Shown: positions 22,889 to 30,412 of the stretch, one piece after another | Layout: each line of letters starts with the position of its first letter | Numbering within the stretch: the first letter of the stretch is position 1 | Assembly: GCA_963822435.1 (NCBI GenBank) | Contig: CAWGHN010000002.1 | Location: forward strand, 1 to 64,000 | DNA length: 64,000 bases | Direction: 5' to 3' | DNA from: JAUYQR01 sp963822435 | Lineage (GTDB): Bacteria; Pseudomonadota; Alphaproteobacteria; Rhodobacterales; Rhodobacteraceae | The notes under the pieces: generated by a model | Seen by the model: only the letters and a program-made list of their open reading frames with translations | Told to the model about the DNA's origin: nothing | The model's database searches: none | Position numbers and translations under genes: made by a program

Positions 22889-24904
22889 ATGATGGGCAAT
22901 CCGTTGTTGGAAGCGTGGGACGGGGCGTTCGGGTTGCCGCCTTTTGCGCGCGTGCGCGACGAGGATTTCGGGCCGGCGTTCGATGTGGCCTTGGCCGAGG
23001 CGCGGGCGGCGATTGCGGCGATTGCGGAGGGGCCGGGGATTTCGTTTGCCGGGGTGATCGAGGCGCTGGAACTGGCGGAAGGGTCATTGGACCGGGTCGC
23101 GGGGGTGTTTTACAACCTTGCCGGGGCGGACAGCACCGAGACGCGTGAGGCGTTGATGCGGGATCTGGCGCCGAAGATGAGCGCGTTTTCATCCGAGATC
23201 ACCAACAACAAGGCGCTGTGGGGGAAGATCGAGGCCTTGTGGCAGGGGCGCGAGGGTTTGGGGCTGACGGCCGAGCAGATGCGGGTGCTGACGCTTTACC
23301 GGCAGATGTTCGTGCGGGCGGGGGCGGAGCTGGAAGGGGCGGCGGCGGAGCGGCTGACGGCGGTGAAGTCGCGGCTGGCCGTGCTGGGGACGGCGTTCGG
23401 GCAGAACCTGCTGGCGGATGAGCGGTCGTGGTTCATGGAGGTGGGCGAGGCTGATCTGGCGGCGTTGCCGGGGTTTGTGCAGGACGCAGCACGGGCGGCG
23501 GGGGTGGAGCGCGGGCTTGGGGCGGTGGTGACGCTGAACCGCAGCCTGATCGTGCCGTTCTTGCAGTTTTCGCCCAACCGGGCGCTGCGGCAGCGGGCCT
23601 ATGAGGCCTGGGTTGCGCGCGGGGCGAACGGTGGTGAGACGGATAACCGGGGCGTTGCGGCGGAGATCCTGGCGCTCAGGGCGGAGCGGGCGGCGCTGCT
23701 GGGCTATGCGGATTTTGCCTGTTTCAAGCTGGAGCCGGAGATGGCCAAGACGCCGGAGGCGGTGCGGGATTTGCTGATGCGGGTCTGGGAGCCGGCGAAG
23801 GCCAAGGCACTGGGTGACGCGGCGGTGCTGGAGGCGATGCTGGTGGCGGACGGGTTTGCCGGGCCGTTGGAAGCGTGGGACTGGCGGTATTACAGCGAGA
23901 AGCGGCGGAAAGCGGAGCATGATCTGGATGAGGCGGAGTTGAAGCCATACCTCGGCCTGGATGCGATGCTTGGGGCGCAGTTCGACTGTGCGAACCGGCT
24001 TTTTGGGCTGGAGTTCCGCGAGATCGAGGGGCCGTTCTATCACCCGGATGTGCGGGGGTGGGAGGTGACCCGGGGGGATAACCATGTGGCGGTATTCCTT
24101 GGGGATTACTTTGCGCGCGGATCGAAGCGGTCGGGCGCGTGGTGTTCGGCGATGCGGTCGCAGCGCAAGCTTGGCGGCGAGCAGCGGCCGATTGTGGTGA
24201 ACGTGTGCAACTTTGCCAAGGGCGACCCGGCGCTGTTGTCTTACGACGATGCGCGGACGCTGTTTCACGAGTTCGGCCATGCGTTGCATCAGATGCTGTC
24301 GGATGTGACCTACGGCTTCATCTCAGGCACCAGTGTTGCGCGGGATTTCGTGGAATTGCCGAGCCAGCTTTATGAGCATTGGCTGGAGGTGCCTGCCGTG
24401 CTGGAAGCCCATGCGCGGCATTGGGAAACCGGGGAGCCGATGCCCGCCGACATGCTGGAGCGGTTGTTGGCGGCGGGGACCTATGATCAGGGCTTTGCGA
24501 CGGTGGAGTTTGTGGCGTCGGCAATCGTCGATCTGGAGTTTCACAGCGGGGCGGCGCCTGCGGACCCGATGCAGCGGCAGGCGGAGGTGCTGGAGGGGCT
24601 GGGGATGCCGCGCGCGATAAGGATGCGGCACGCGACGCCGCATTTCGCGCATGTGTTTTCCGGCGACGGCTATTCGGCGGGGTATTATTCCTACATGTGG
24701 TCTGAAGTGATGGACGCGGATGCGTTTGCGGCCTTCGAGGAGGCGGGCGATCCCTTTGATCCGGCCGTGGCGGCGCGGCTGGAGCGGTTCATCCTGTCGG
24801 CGGGCGGGTCGGAGGAGGCGGAAGCGCTTTACCTCAAGTTCCGGGGGCGGATGCCGGGGGTGGAGGCTTTGCTGAAGGGCCGGGGGCTGTTGGACGCGGC
24901 GTGA
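22889..24904 (+). CDS. M3 family metallopeptidase (oligopeptidase A / peptidyl-dipeptidase Dcp type)
   Basis: A 671-residue cytoplasmic zinc peptidase that trims short peptides. The catalytic HEFGHALH is at about residues 460-467 (zinc His460 and His464, Glu461), and the third ligand region follows in SGTSVARDFVELPSQLYEHW. The C-terminal substrate loop HVFSGDGYSAGYYSYMWSEV is typical of OpdA/Dcp. ATG 22889 and ATG 22892 are both close to AAAGGG in the repeat; an ATG at 22874 inside the repeat is in frame too. Linkage to the amino-acid transporter suggests peptide and amino-acid use, but the genes are separated by the repeat. Confidence 0.93.
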   Translation: MMGNPLLEAWDGAFGLPPFARVRDEDFGPAFDVALAEARAAIAAIAEGPGISFAGVIEALELAEGSLDRVAGVFYNLAGADSTETREALMRDLAPKMSAFSSEITNNKALWGKIEALWQGREGLGLTAEQMRVLTLYRQMFVRAGAELEGAAAERLTAVKSRLAVLGTAFGQNLLADERSWFMEVGEADLAALPGFVQDAARAAGVERGLGAVVTLNRSLIVPFLQFSPNRALRQRAYEAWVARGANGGETDNRGVAAEILALRAERAALLGYADFACFKLEPEMAKTPEAVRDLLMRVWEPAKAKALGDAAVLEAMLVADGFAGPLEAWDWRYYSEKRRKAEHDLDEAELKPYLGLDAMLGAQFDCANRLFGLEFREIEGPFYHPDVRGWEVTRGDNHVAVFLGDYFARGSKRSGAWCSAMRSQRKLGGEQRPIVVNVCNFAKGDPALLSYDDARTLFHEFGHALHQMLSDVTYGFISGTSVARDFVELPSQLYEHWLEVPAVLEAHARHWETGEPMPADMLERLLAAGTYDQGFATVEFVASAIVDLEFHSGAAPADPMQRQAEVLEGLGMPRAIRMRHATPHFAHVFSGDGYSAGYYSYMWSEVMDADAFAAFEEAGDPFDPAVAARLERFILSAGGSEEAEALYLKFRGRMPGVEALLKGRGLLDAA

Positions 24905-24907
24905 AGC

Positions 24908-24957
24908 GGGGGGCCAGCCCCCCGCACCCCCCGGGATATTTGCGGACAGATGAAAGG
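24908..24957 (+). repeat. dispersed repeat, copy 5 (hairpin form)
   Basis: Between the convergent M3 peptidase and GlxA-type regulator. It holds GGGGGCCAGCCCCCC, GCACCCCCC and then CGGGATATTTGCGGACAGATGAAAGG. The hairpin at a convergent junction could act as a terminator for both genes. Confidence 0.8.
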
Positions 24958-24958
24958 C

Positions 24959-25924
24959 TTAGGGTCTTCGGAGTGATCCGGGGGGGTGGCCGAACTTTGC
25001 CTTGAAGGCGCGCGAGAGGGTGGCGGGGCTGGAAAAGCCGGTGCGGAGCGCGATTTCGGCGAGGGGGTGGCGCGTGTCGGTCAGCAGGCGGCGGGCGGCG
25101 GCGAGGCGGAGGCTGAGGGCGTAGGCGCCGGGGGTGAGGCCGAGGCTGTCGCGGAAGAGGGATTCGAGGCGGCGGGGGGTGAGGTTCACGGCTTTGGCGA
25201 TGGTGGCGATGGGGTGGGGGGCGTCGAGCGTGGCCTCCATCATCGCGGTGGCGCGGGCGACGCGGGGGTCGAGGCTTGGGTCTTGCGCCTCGGGGGCGAT
25301 CTGGGGTTCGGAGCCTTTGCGGTGCGTGGCGAGGAAGCTGGCGGCGACCTGACGCGCGAGGGCGGCGCCGTGGCGGGCGCGAATGAGGTGCAGCATGAAA
25401 TCGGTGGCGGCTGCGGCACCGCCGATGGTGGCGCGGTTGCGGTCGATCACGTAGCGGTCGGGAAGGACCGTGGTTTCGGGATGCGCGGCGGCAAGGTCTT
25501 CGAGGTCTTCCCAATGCACGGTGGCGCAGTAGCCGTCGAGAAGGCCTGCGCGGGCCATGACCCAAGGCGCGGCGTCGATGCCGCCGACAAGCTGGAAGCG
25601 GGGTGCGATGCGGCGGAGATCGCGGATCAGGGGGCGGGTGGCGACGTCATTAAGGCGGTAGCCGGCGATGACGATGAGGGCGTCGGCACCTGCTGCGTGG
25701 GCCAGGGGGCCGGTGGAGGGCAGCGAGATCCCGCAGGTGAGGGGGACGGGCTGGCCGTCGGGCGTGACGACGCGCCAGCGGTAGGCCTCGTGCCCCAAGT
25801 GGCGGTTGGCGTTGCGCAGGGGGTCGAGGGCGCTGGCGACCTCGAGGATCGAGGCTTGCGGGAGGACGAAGAGGGCGATGGTCAGGGGCCCCGTCGCGGG
25901 CGTGAAGAGTGCGTTTTCCGTCAT
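24959..25924 (-). CDS. GlxA/CdhR family transcriptional regulator (AraC type)
   Basis: A 321-residue regulator with an N-terminal DJ-1/PfpI-like sensor (IALFVLPQASILEVASALDPLRNAN to the TIGGAAAATDFMLHLI helix) and a C-terminal AraC helix-turn-helix (AVNLTPRRLESLFRDSLGLTPGAYAL and LAEIALRTGFSSPATLSRAFKAKFG). It is divergent from the carnitine operon. CdhR, the carnitine-catabolism activator of Pseudomonas, belongs to the same GlxA group, so control of this operon by carnitine is a reasonable inference. The start at 25924 gives MTENALF; the longer frame upstream runs into the divergent gene. Confidence 0.9.
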   Translation of the reverse strand: MTENALFTPATGPLTIALFVLPQASILEVASALDPLRNANRHLGHEAYRWRVVTPDGQPVPLTCGISLPSTGPLAHAAGADALIVIAGYRLNDVATRPLIRDLRRIAPRFQLVGGIDAAPWVMARAGLLDGYCATVHWEDLEDLAAAHPETTVLPDRYVIDRNRATIGGAAAATDFMLHLIRARHGAALARQVAASFLATHRKGSEPQIAPEAQDPSLDPRVARATAMMEATLDAPHPIATIAKAVNLTPRRLESLFRDSLGLTPGAYALSLRLAAARRLLTDTRHPLAEIALRTGFSSPATLSRAFKAKFGHPPGSLRRP

Positions 25925-25994
25925 GTGGATTTCGTAAAGTGCAAAGCGTGGGCTGGCAAGCGGCGTAAGGTGGGCGCGATAGAGGAGATGCCCC
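25925..25994. promoter_or_regulatory. divergent control region of the carnitine operon
   Basis: Seventy bases separate the regulator from the BKACE gene. AGAGGAGA at 25981 is the ribosome site for the operon. The region must hold promoters for both strands, but I could not pick out convincing -35/-10 boxes or a clear operator repeat. Confidence 0.4.
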
Positions 25995-26909
25995 ATGCCG
26001 CTGACCATGAACCGTGAGGTTTTCATCACTTGTGCCGTGACCGGATCGGGCGGCACGCAGGACCGCAGCCCGCATGTGCCGCGGTCTCCGAAGCAAATCG
26101 CCGAAAGCGCCATTGCGGCGGCGAAGGCGGGGGCGGCGGTGGTGCATTGCCATGTGCGCGACCCGGAGACGGGCAAGCCGAGCCGGAAGCTGGAATATTA
26201 CCGCGAGGTGACGGAGCGGATCAGGGACTCGGATACCGATGTGGTGTTGAACCTGACCGCCGGGATGGGGGGCGACATCTATTTCGAGGGCACCGAGGAT
26301 ATGGGGCGGATTGGCCCACGGTCCGACATGGCGGGGGCGGAGGAGCGCGTCGCGCATGTGGTGGAGTGCCGGCCGGAAATCTGCACCCTGGACTGCGGTA
26401 CGATGAACTTCAACGAAGCCGATTATGTCATGGTCAACACGCCCGGCATGTTGCGGGACATGGCCAAGCGGATGACGGCGGCGGGGGTGCGGATCGAGAT
26501 CGAGGCGTTCGACACGGGGCATCTGTGGCTGGCAAAGGAACTGGTGCGCGAAGGCGTGATCCCCGAGCCGGTGCTGGTGCAACTGTGCATGGGCGTGCCG
26601 TGGGGCGCGCCGGATGACCTGAACACCTTCATGGCGATGGTCAACAACGTGCCTGCCGGATGGCACTGGTCGGCGTTTTCCTTGGGGCGCAACGAGATGG
26701 CCTATGCGGCGGCGGCGACGCTGGCGGGGGGCAACGTGCGGGTCGGGCTTGAGGATAACCTTTGGCTGGAGAAGGGCGTGCTGGCCACCAACGCGCAACT
26801 GGTGGAACGCGCGGCGACCATCGTGGAGAACATGGGCGCGCGGGTGATCACGCCGGCAGAGGTGCGGGCGCGGCTGAAGCTGGACAAGCGCGCGCCGGTG
26901 GCGAAGTGA
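25995..26909 (+). CDS. BKACE (beta-keto acid cleavage enzyme), probable 3-dehydrocarnitine-cleaving enzyme
   Basis: A 304-residue zinc-dependent TIM barrel of the former DUF849 group, which condenses a beta-keto acid with acetyl-CoA to give acetoacetate and a new acyl-CoA. It has the zinc His pair in VVHCHVRDPETG, then VLNLTAGMGGD, TLDCGTMNFN and the C-terminal VRVGLEDNLWLEKG. It is followed directly by carnitine dehydrogenase fused to a thioesterase, so the likely reaction is 3-dehydrocarnitine plus acetyl-CoA to betainyl-CoA plus acetoacetate, as shown for carnitine-utilising bacteria (CdhC in Pseudomonas). The stop overlaps the next ATG by one base. Confidence 0.9.
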   Translation: MPLTMNREVFITCAVTGSGGTQDRSPHVPRSPKQIAESAIAAAKAGAAVVHCHVRDPETGKPSRKLEYYREVTERIRDSDTDVVLNLTAGMGGDIYFEGTEDMGRIGPRSDMAGAEERVAHVVECRPEICTLDCGTMNFNEADYVMVNTPGMLRDMAKRMTAAGVRIEIEAFDTGHLWLAKELVREGVIPEPVLVQLCMGVPWGAPDDLNTFMAMVNNVPAGWHWSAFSLGRNEMAYAAAATLAGGNVRVGLEDNLWLEKGVLATNAQLVERAATIVENMGARVITPAEVRARLKLDKRAPVAK

Positions 26910-27544
26910 TGGACAAGGTCAAGTTCACCGCGATGAAGGACGGCGACGCCAGCGACTACGCGATGCTGGACGTGCATGAGCGGGAGTATGCGGCGGGGAC
27001 GGCGGACCGGCTTTTGGGCGCGCTGGTGGCGCTGGATGAAAGCCTGTCGGGCTATCAGGTCACGCGGCTTGGTCATTCCTTGCAGGCGGCAACGCGGGCG
27101 TGGCGGGCGGGGGCGGATACCGACTGGGTGGTGGCGGCGCTGCTGCATGACATCGGCGACATCTACGCGCCTTACAATCACGACGAATACGCCGCCGCGA
27201 TCCTGAAGCCGTTCGTGCGCGAGCAGGTGACATGGGTGGTGGAAAAGCACGGCGATTTCCAGCGGCTGTATTATGCGCATCATGTGGGCGGCAATCGCCA
27301 CGCACGGGACCGGTTCAGGGGCCATGCCTATTACGACGACTGCGACGCGTTCTGCGCAAACTGGGACCAGTCGAGTTTCGATCCGGCCTATCCGACGATG
27401 CAGGTCGAGGAGTTCGCGCCGTTGGTGCGCGAGGTGTTCGCGCGCAAGGCCTATGACCCGGCGGTGATCCGGGCGGGCGAACGGGTGGCGCTGAGCGATG
27501 CGGCCGTCGCGGCGGCGCGGGCGGCTGGAATGGGAGAGGCGTGA
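26909..27544 (+). CDS. HD-domain protein, candidate PhnZ/TmpB-like diiron oxygenase
   Basis: A 211-residue HD protein. The metal-ligand pattern is His56 (in VTRLGHSLQAA), His80-Asp81 (ALLHDIGD), His91, His114 (VVEKHGDFQ) and an Asp near 153-158. This order and the VTxLxHSLQAA element resemble the mixed-valent diiron oxygenases PhnZ and TmpB rather than HD phosphohydrolases. TmpB acts on a trimethylammonium phosphonate, so a trimethylammonium substrate here would fit. It overlaps both neighbours by one base (TGATG), placing it firmly in the carnitine operon between BKACE and carnitine dehydrogenase, yet the known pathway needs no such step. Substrate and chemistry are unproven; nucleotide hydrolysis remains possible. 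Confidence 0.85.
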   Translation: MDKVKFTAMKDGDASDYAMLDVHEREYAAGTADRLLGALVALDESLSGYQVTRLGHSLQAATRAWRAGADTDWVVAALLHDIGDIYAPYNHDEYAAAILKPFVREQVTWVVEKHGDFQRLYYAHHVGGNRHARDRFRGHAYYDDCDAFCANWDQSSFDPAYPTMQVEEFAPLVREVFARKAYDPAVIRAGERVALSDAAVAAARAAGMGEA

Positions 27545-29001
27545 TGGCACGCAAGGCGGCGATCATTGGCGGCGGGGTTATCGGCGGCGGCTGGACCGCG
27601 CGGTTCCTGTTGAACGGTTGGGATGTGGCGGTGTTCGACCCCGACCCGGAGGCGGAGCGGAAGATCAACGAGGTCTTGGCGAACGCCCGCGCGGCGCTGC
27701 CGGCGCTGTCGGACGTGCCGATGCCCGCCGAGGGGCGGTTGTCGTTTGCCGGGACGATGGCCGAGGCGGTCGAGGGGGCGGAGTATGTGCAGGAGAGCGT
27801 ATCCGAGCGGATCGAGTTGAAGCACAAGGTCTATGCCCAGTTGCAGCAATCGAACCCCGGCGTGCTGATCGGCTCGTCCACCAGCGGGTTCAAGGCGAGC
27901 GATTTGCAGAAAGGCAGCTCGGCGCCGGAAAACATCATCGTCGCGCACCCGTTCAACCCGGTTTACCTGCTGCCCTTGTCGGAAATCTCTGGCTCGCCCA
28001 CCAACCCGCCCGAGGTGGTGGAGCGGACGGTGCAGATCATGAACGACATCGGGATGTTCCCGCTGGTCCTGCGCAAGGAGATTGACGCGTTCATCGGCAA
28101 CCGGTTCCTCGAGGCGGTCTGGCGCGAGGCGCTGTGGATGCTGGTCGACGGGGTGGCGACGACGGCCGAGATCGACGATGCGATCCGCATGGGCTTTGGC
28201 CTGCGCTGGGGGCAGATGGGCCTTTTCGAGACCTACCGCGTAGCGGGCGGCGAGGCGGGTATGCGGCATTTCATGGCGCAGTTCGGCCCGGCGCTGAAAT
28301 GGCCGTGGACCAAGCTGATGGACGTGCCGGAGTTCAACGATGCGCTGGTCGATCTGGTGGCGGACCAGTCGGACGCCCAATCGGGGCACCACACGATCCG
28401 AGAGCTGGAGCGGATCCGCGACCAGAACCTTGTGGGCTTCCTGCGGTCGTTGAAGGACCGCAACTGGGGGGCGGGGAAGGTCTTGCGCGAGCACGATGAG
28501 CGGCGGCGCGAGGCGTTTCATGCCGGGGAGTTGGCCGGCACGCCGCTCAAGATGGCGGAGTTGCAGGTGCTGCCGTCGTGGATCGACTACAACGGCCACA
28601 TGACGGAAAGCCGGTATCTCTTTTGCGCGTCGGAGGTGGCGGATGCCTTCCTGCGGCTGATCGGCGCGGACATGGACTATGTGGCGGGCGGACATTCCTA
28701 CTACACGGCGGAAAGTCTGGTGCGCCATGTTGGCGAGGCAAAACTGGGCGACCGGCTGACCGGGACGCTGCAGGTGATCCGCGCGGACGAAAAGCGCCTG
28801 CACCATTTCATCACGTTGCGGCGCGGGGATGAGGTTGTGGCGACGGTGGAACAGATGTGCCTGCACGTTGACATGAAGGCCGGCAAGGCCTGTGCGGCGG
28901 CGCCCGACGTGCTGGCGCGGCTGCTGCCGATTGCGGCGGCACATGGCGGTCTGCCGGCGCCCGAGGGGTTGGGCCGGTTCGTCGGGCAAAGGAGGGCGTG
29001 A
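27544..29001 (+). CDS. lcdH: L-carnitine 3-dehydrogenase fused to betainyl-CoA thioesterase
   Basis: A 485-residue fusion. Residues 1 to about 320 are a 3-hydroxyacyl-CoA-dehydrogenase-type NAD enzyme: Rossmann loop IIGGGVIGGGWTARFL, QESVSERIELK, SSTSGFKAS, AHPFNPVYLLPL and the helical half. Together these oxidise L-carnitine to 3-dehydrocarnitine. Residues from about 335 form a hot-dog thioesterase with the acid-base motif WIDYNGHMTESRY and LHHFITLRRGDEVVATVEQM, matching the betainyl-CoA thioesterase domain found fused to carnitine dehydrogenase in rhizobia and relatives. It therefore performs the first and last steps around the BKACE reaction. It overlaps the HD gene before it and the acyl-CoA dehydrogenase after it by one base. 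Confidence 0.92.
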   Translation: MARKAAIIGGGVIGGGWTARFLLNGWDVAVFDPDPEAERKINEVLANARAALPALSDVPMPAEGRLSFAGTMAEAVEGAEYVQESVSERIELKHKVYAQLQQSNPGVLIGSSTSGFKASDLQKGSSAPENIIVAHPFNPVYLLPLSEISGSPTNPPEVVERTVQIMNDIGMFPLVLRKEIDAFIGNRFLEAVWREALWMLVDGVATTAEIDDAIRMGFGLRWGQMGLFETYRVAGGEAGMRHFMAQFGPALKWPWTKLMDVPEFNDALVDLVADQSDAQSGHHTIRELERIRDQNLVGFLRSLKDRNWGAGKVLREHDERRREAFHAGELAGTPLKMAELQVLPSWIDYNGHMTESRYLFCASEVADAFLRLIGADMDYVAGGHSYYTAESLVRHVGEAKLGDRLTGTLQVIRADEKRLHHFITLRRGDEVVATVEQMCLHVDMKAGKACAAAPDVLARLLPIAAAHGGLPAPEGLGRFVGQRRA

Positions 29002-30164
29002 TGGATTTCGGGCTTTCCGACGAGCAGCGGATGATCGTGGAGACGACGCGCGCGTTTGTCGAGACCGAGCTTTACCCGCATGAACTGGCCGTGGAGCGGT
29101 CGGGCGTGCTGCCGTTGGAGCTGATCCGCGAGCTGCAGGCGAAGGCGATGGCGGCGGGGCTTTATGCCGCCAACATGCCGGCGGAACTGGGGGGCGCGGG
29201 GCTCGATACGCTGTCATGGCTGCTTTACGAAAAAGAGCTGGGGCGGGCGAATTATGCGCTGCATTGGACCTGCGTGGCACGGCCGTCGAACATCCTTCTG
29301 GCGGGGAATGCCGAACAGCGGGAGCGGTATCTGATGCCCTGCATCCGGGGCGAGACCTGGGATTGTCTGGCGATGACCGAACCGGGGGCCGGATCGGACC
29401 TGCGGGGGATGAAGGCTTCCGCCCGGCAGGATGGCGGCGATTGGGTGCTGAACGGGACCAAGCATTTCATCAGCCACGCCGACCTTGCCGGATTTGCAAT
29501 TGTCTTCATGGCCAGCGGCGAGGAGGAAACGCCGCGCGGCCCGAAGAAGCTGATCACGGCCTTCTTCGTCGACAAGGGGACGCCCGGCTTCACCGTGCGC
29601 GAAGGCTACCGCAACGTCAGCCACCGCGGATACACCAACGCGGTGCTGGAGTTCGACGACTGCCGGGTGCCGGCAGCGAATGTGCTGGGTGAGGTGCACA
29701 AGGGGTTCGAGGTGGCGAACTCGTGGCTTGGCGCGACGCGGCTGCAGGTGGCCTCGACCTGCCTTGGCCGGGCCGAGCGGGCGCTGGCGCTGGCGGTGGC
29801 CTATGCGGCGGAGCGCAAGCAGTTCGGGCAGACGATCGGCAAGTTCCAGGGCGTGTCGTTCAAGCTGGCCGATATGGCGATGGAGGTGAAGGCGGCAGAA
29901 CTGCTGACACGCGAGGCCGCGTGGAAATACGATCAGGGCAGCGTGACCGAAGCCGACATGGCGATGGCCAAGCTGAAGGCCACCGAAGTGCTGGCGATGG
30001 TCGCTGACGAGGCGATCCAGATCCACGGCGGCATGGGGCTGATGGACGAGCTGCCGCTGGAGCGGATCTGGCGGGATTCGCGGGTCGAGAGGATCTGGGA
30101 AGGCACAAGCGAAATCCAGCGGCACATCATCAGCCGCGAACTGCTGCGGGCGGTGGGGGGCTGA
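29001..30164 (+). CDS. acyl-CoA dehydrogenase, probable gamma-butyrobetainyl-CoA dehydrogenase
   Basis: A 387-residue FAD enzyme with the family order DFGLSDEQRMIVETTRAF, MTEPGAGSDLRGM, FISHADLAGFAIVF, the flavin loop RKQFGQTIGKFQGVSFKLAD, IQIHGGMGLMDELPLERIWRD and the catalytic-base segment RIWEGTSEIQ. Its position in the carnitine operon and the CaiD-like hydratase downstream suggest it converts gamma-butyrobetainyl-CoA to crotonobetainyl-CoA. AAAGGAGG precedes the ATG at 29001. The gene is followed by a repeat pair before the synthetase gene, so expression of the next part may be separately set. Confidence 0.88.
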   Translation: MDFGLSDEQRMIVETTRAFVETELYPHELAVERSGVLPLELIRELQAKAMAAGLYAANMPAELGGAGLDTLSWLLYEKELGRANYALHWTCVARPSNILLAGNAEQRERYLMPCIRGETWDCLAMTEPGAGSDLRGMKASARQDGGDWVLNGTKHFISHADLAGFAIVFMASGEEETPRGPKKLITAFFVDKGTPGFTVREGYRNVSHRGYTNAVLEFDDCRVPAANVLGEVHKGFEVANSWLGATRLQVASTCLGRAERALALAVAYAAERKQFGQTIGKFQGVSFKLADMAMEVKAAELLTREAAWKYDQGSVTEADMAMAKLKATEVLAMVADEAIQIHGGMGLMDELPLERIWRDSRVERIWEGTSEIQRHIISRELLRAVGG

Positions 30165-30172
30165 ACCAGACG

Positions 30173-30229
30173 CAGCGGGGGTTTCACACCCCCGCACCCC
30201 CGTGGGATATTTGAAGACAGATGAAAGGG
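30173..30229 (+). repeat. dispersed repeat, copy 6 (hairpin form)
   Basis: CGGGGGTTTCACACCCCCG forms a hairpin, then CACCCCCGTGGGATATTT and GAAGACAGATGAAAGGG follow. It starts just after the acyl-CoA dehydrogenase stop and faces copy 7 in inverted orientation across about 110 bp. Confidence 0.85.
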
Positions 30230-30340
30230 TTTGTTAACCTTGGCCTGCAAGACTGATCGGGCGGTACAGGCGGGGACGCCGATGACCGCGACAGGTGAAA
30301 CCCTGCCTCGGTCTGCCGGGGCAGGGAATCTCGTTTCGGA

Positions 30341-30388
30341 TTTCATCTGTCTGAAAATATCCCGGGGTCCGGGGCAGAGCCCCGGGGC
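30341..30388 (-). repeat. dispersed repeat, copy 7 (inverted)
   Basis: Read on the minus strand it is a G/C-rich hairpin arm (AGCCCCGGGGCTCTGCCCC), CGGGATATTTTCAGACAGATGAAA. It is the only copy in this orientation. With copy 6 it brackets 30230-30340, which contains a second inverted repeat (CCCTGCC with GGCAGGG) but no gene I can support. Confidence 0.8.
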
Positions 30389-30412
30389 TGACCCAGTGCG
30401 TCGAGGTTCATG

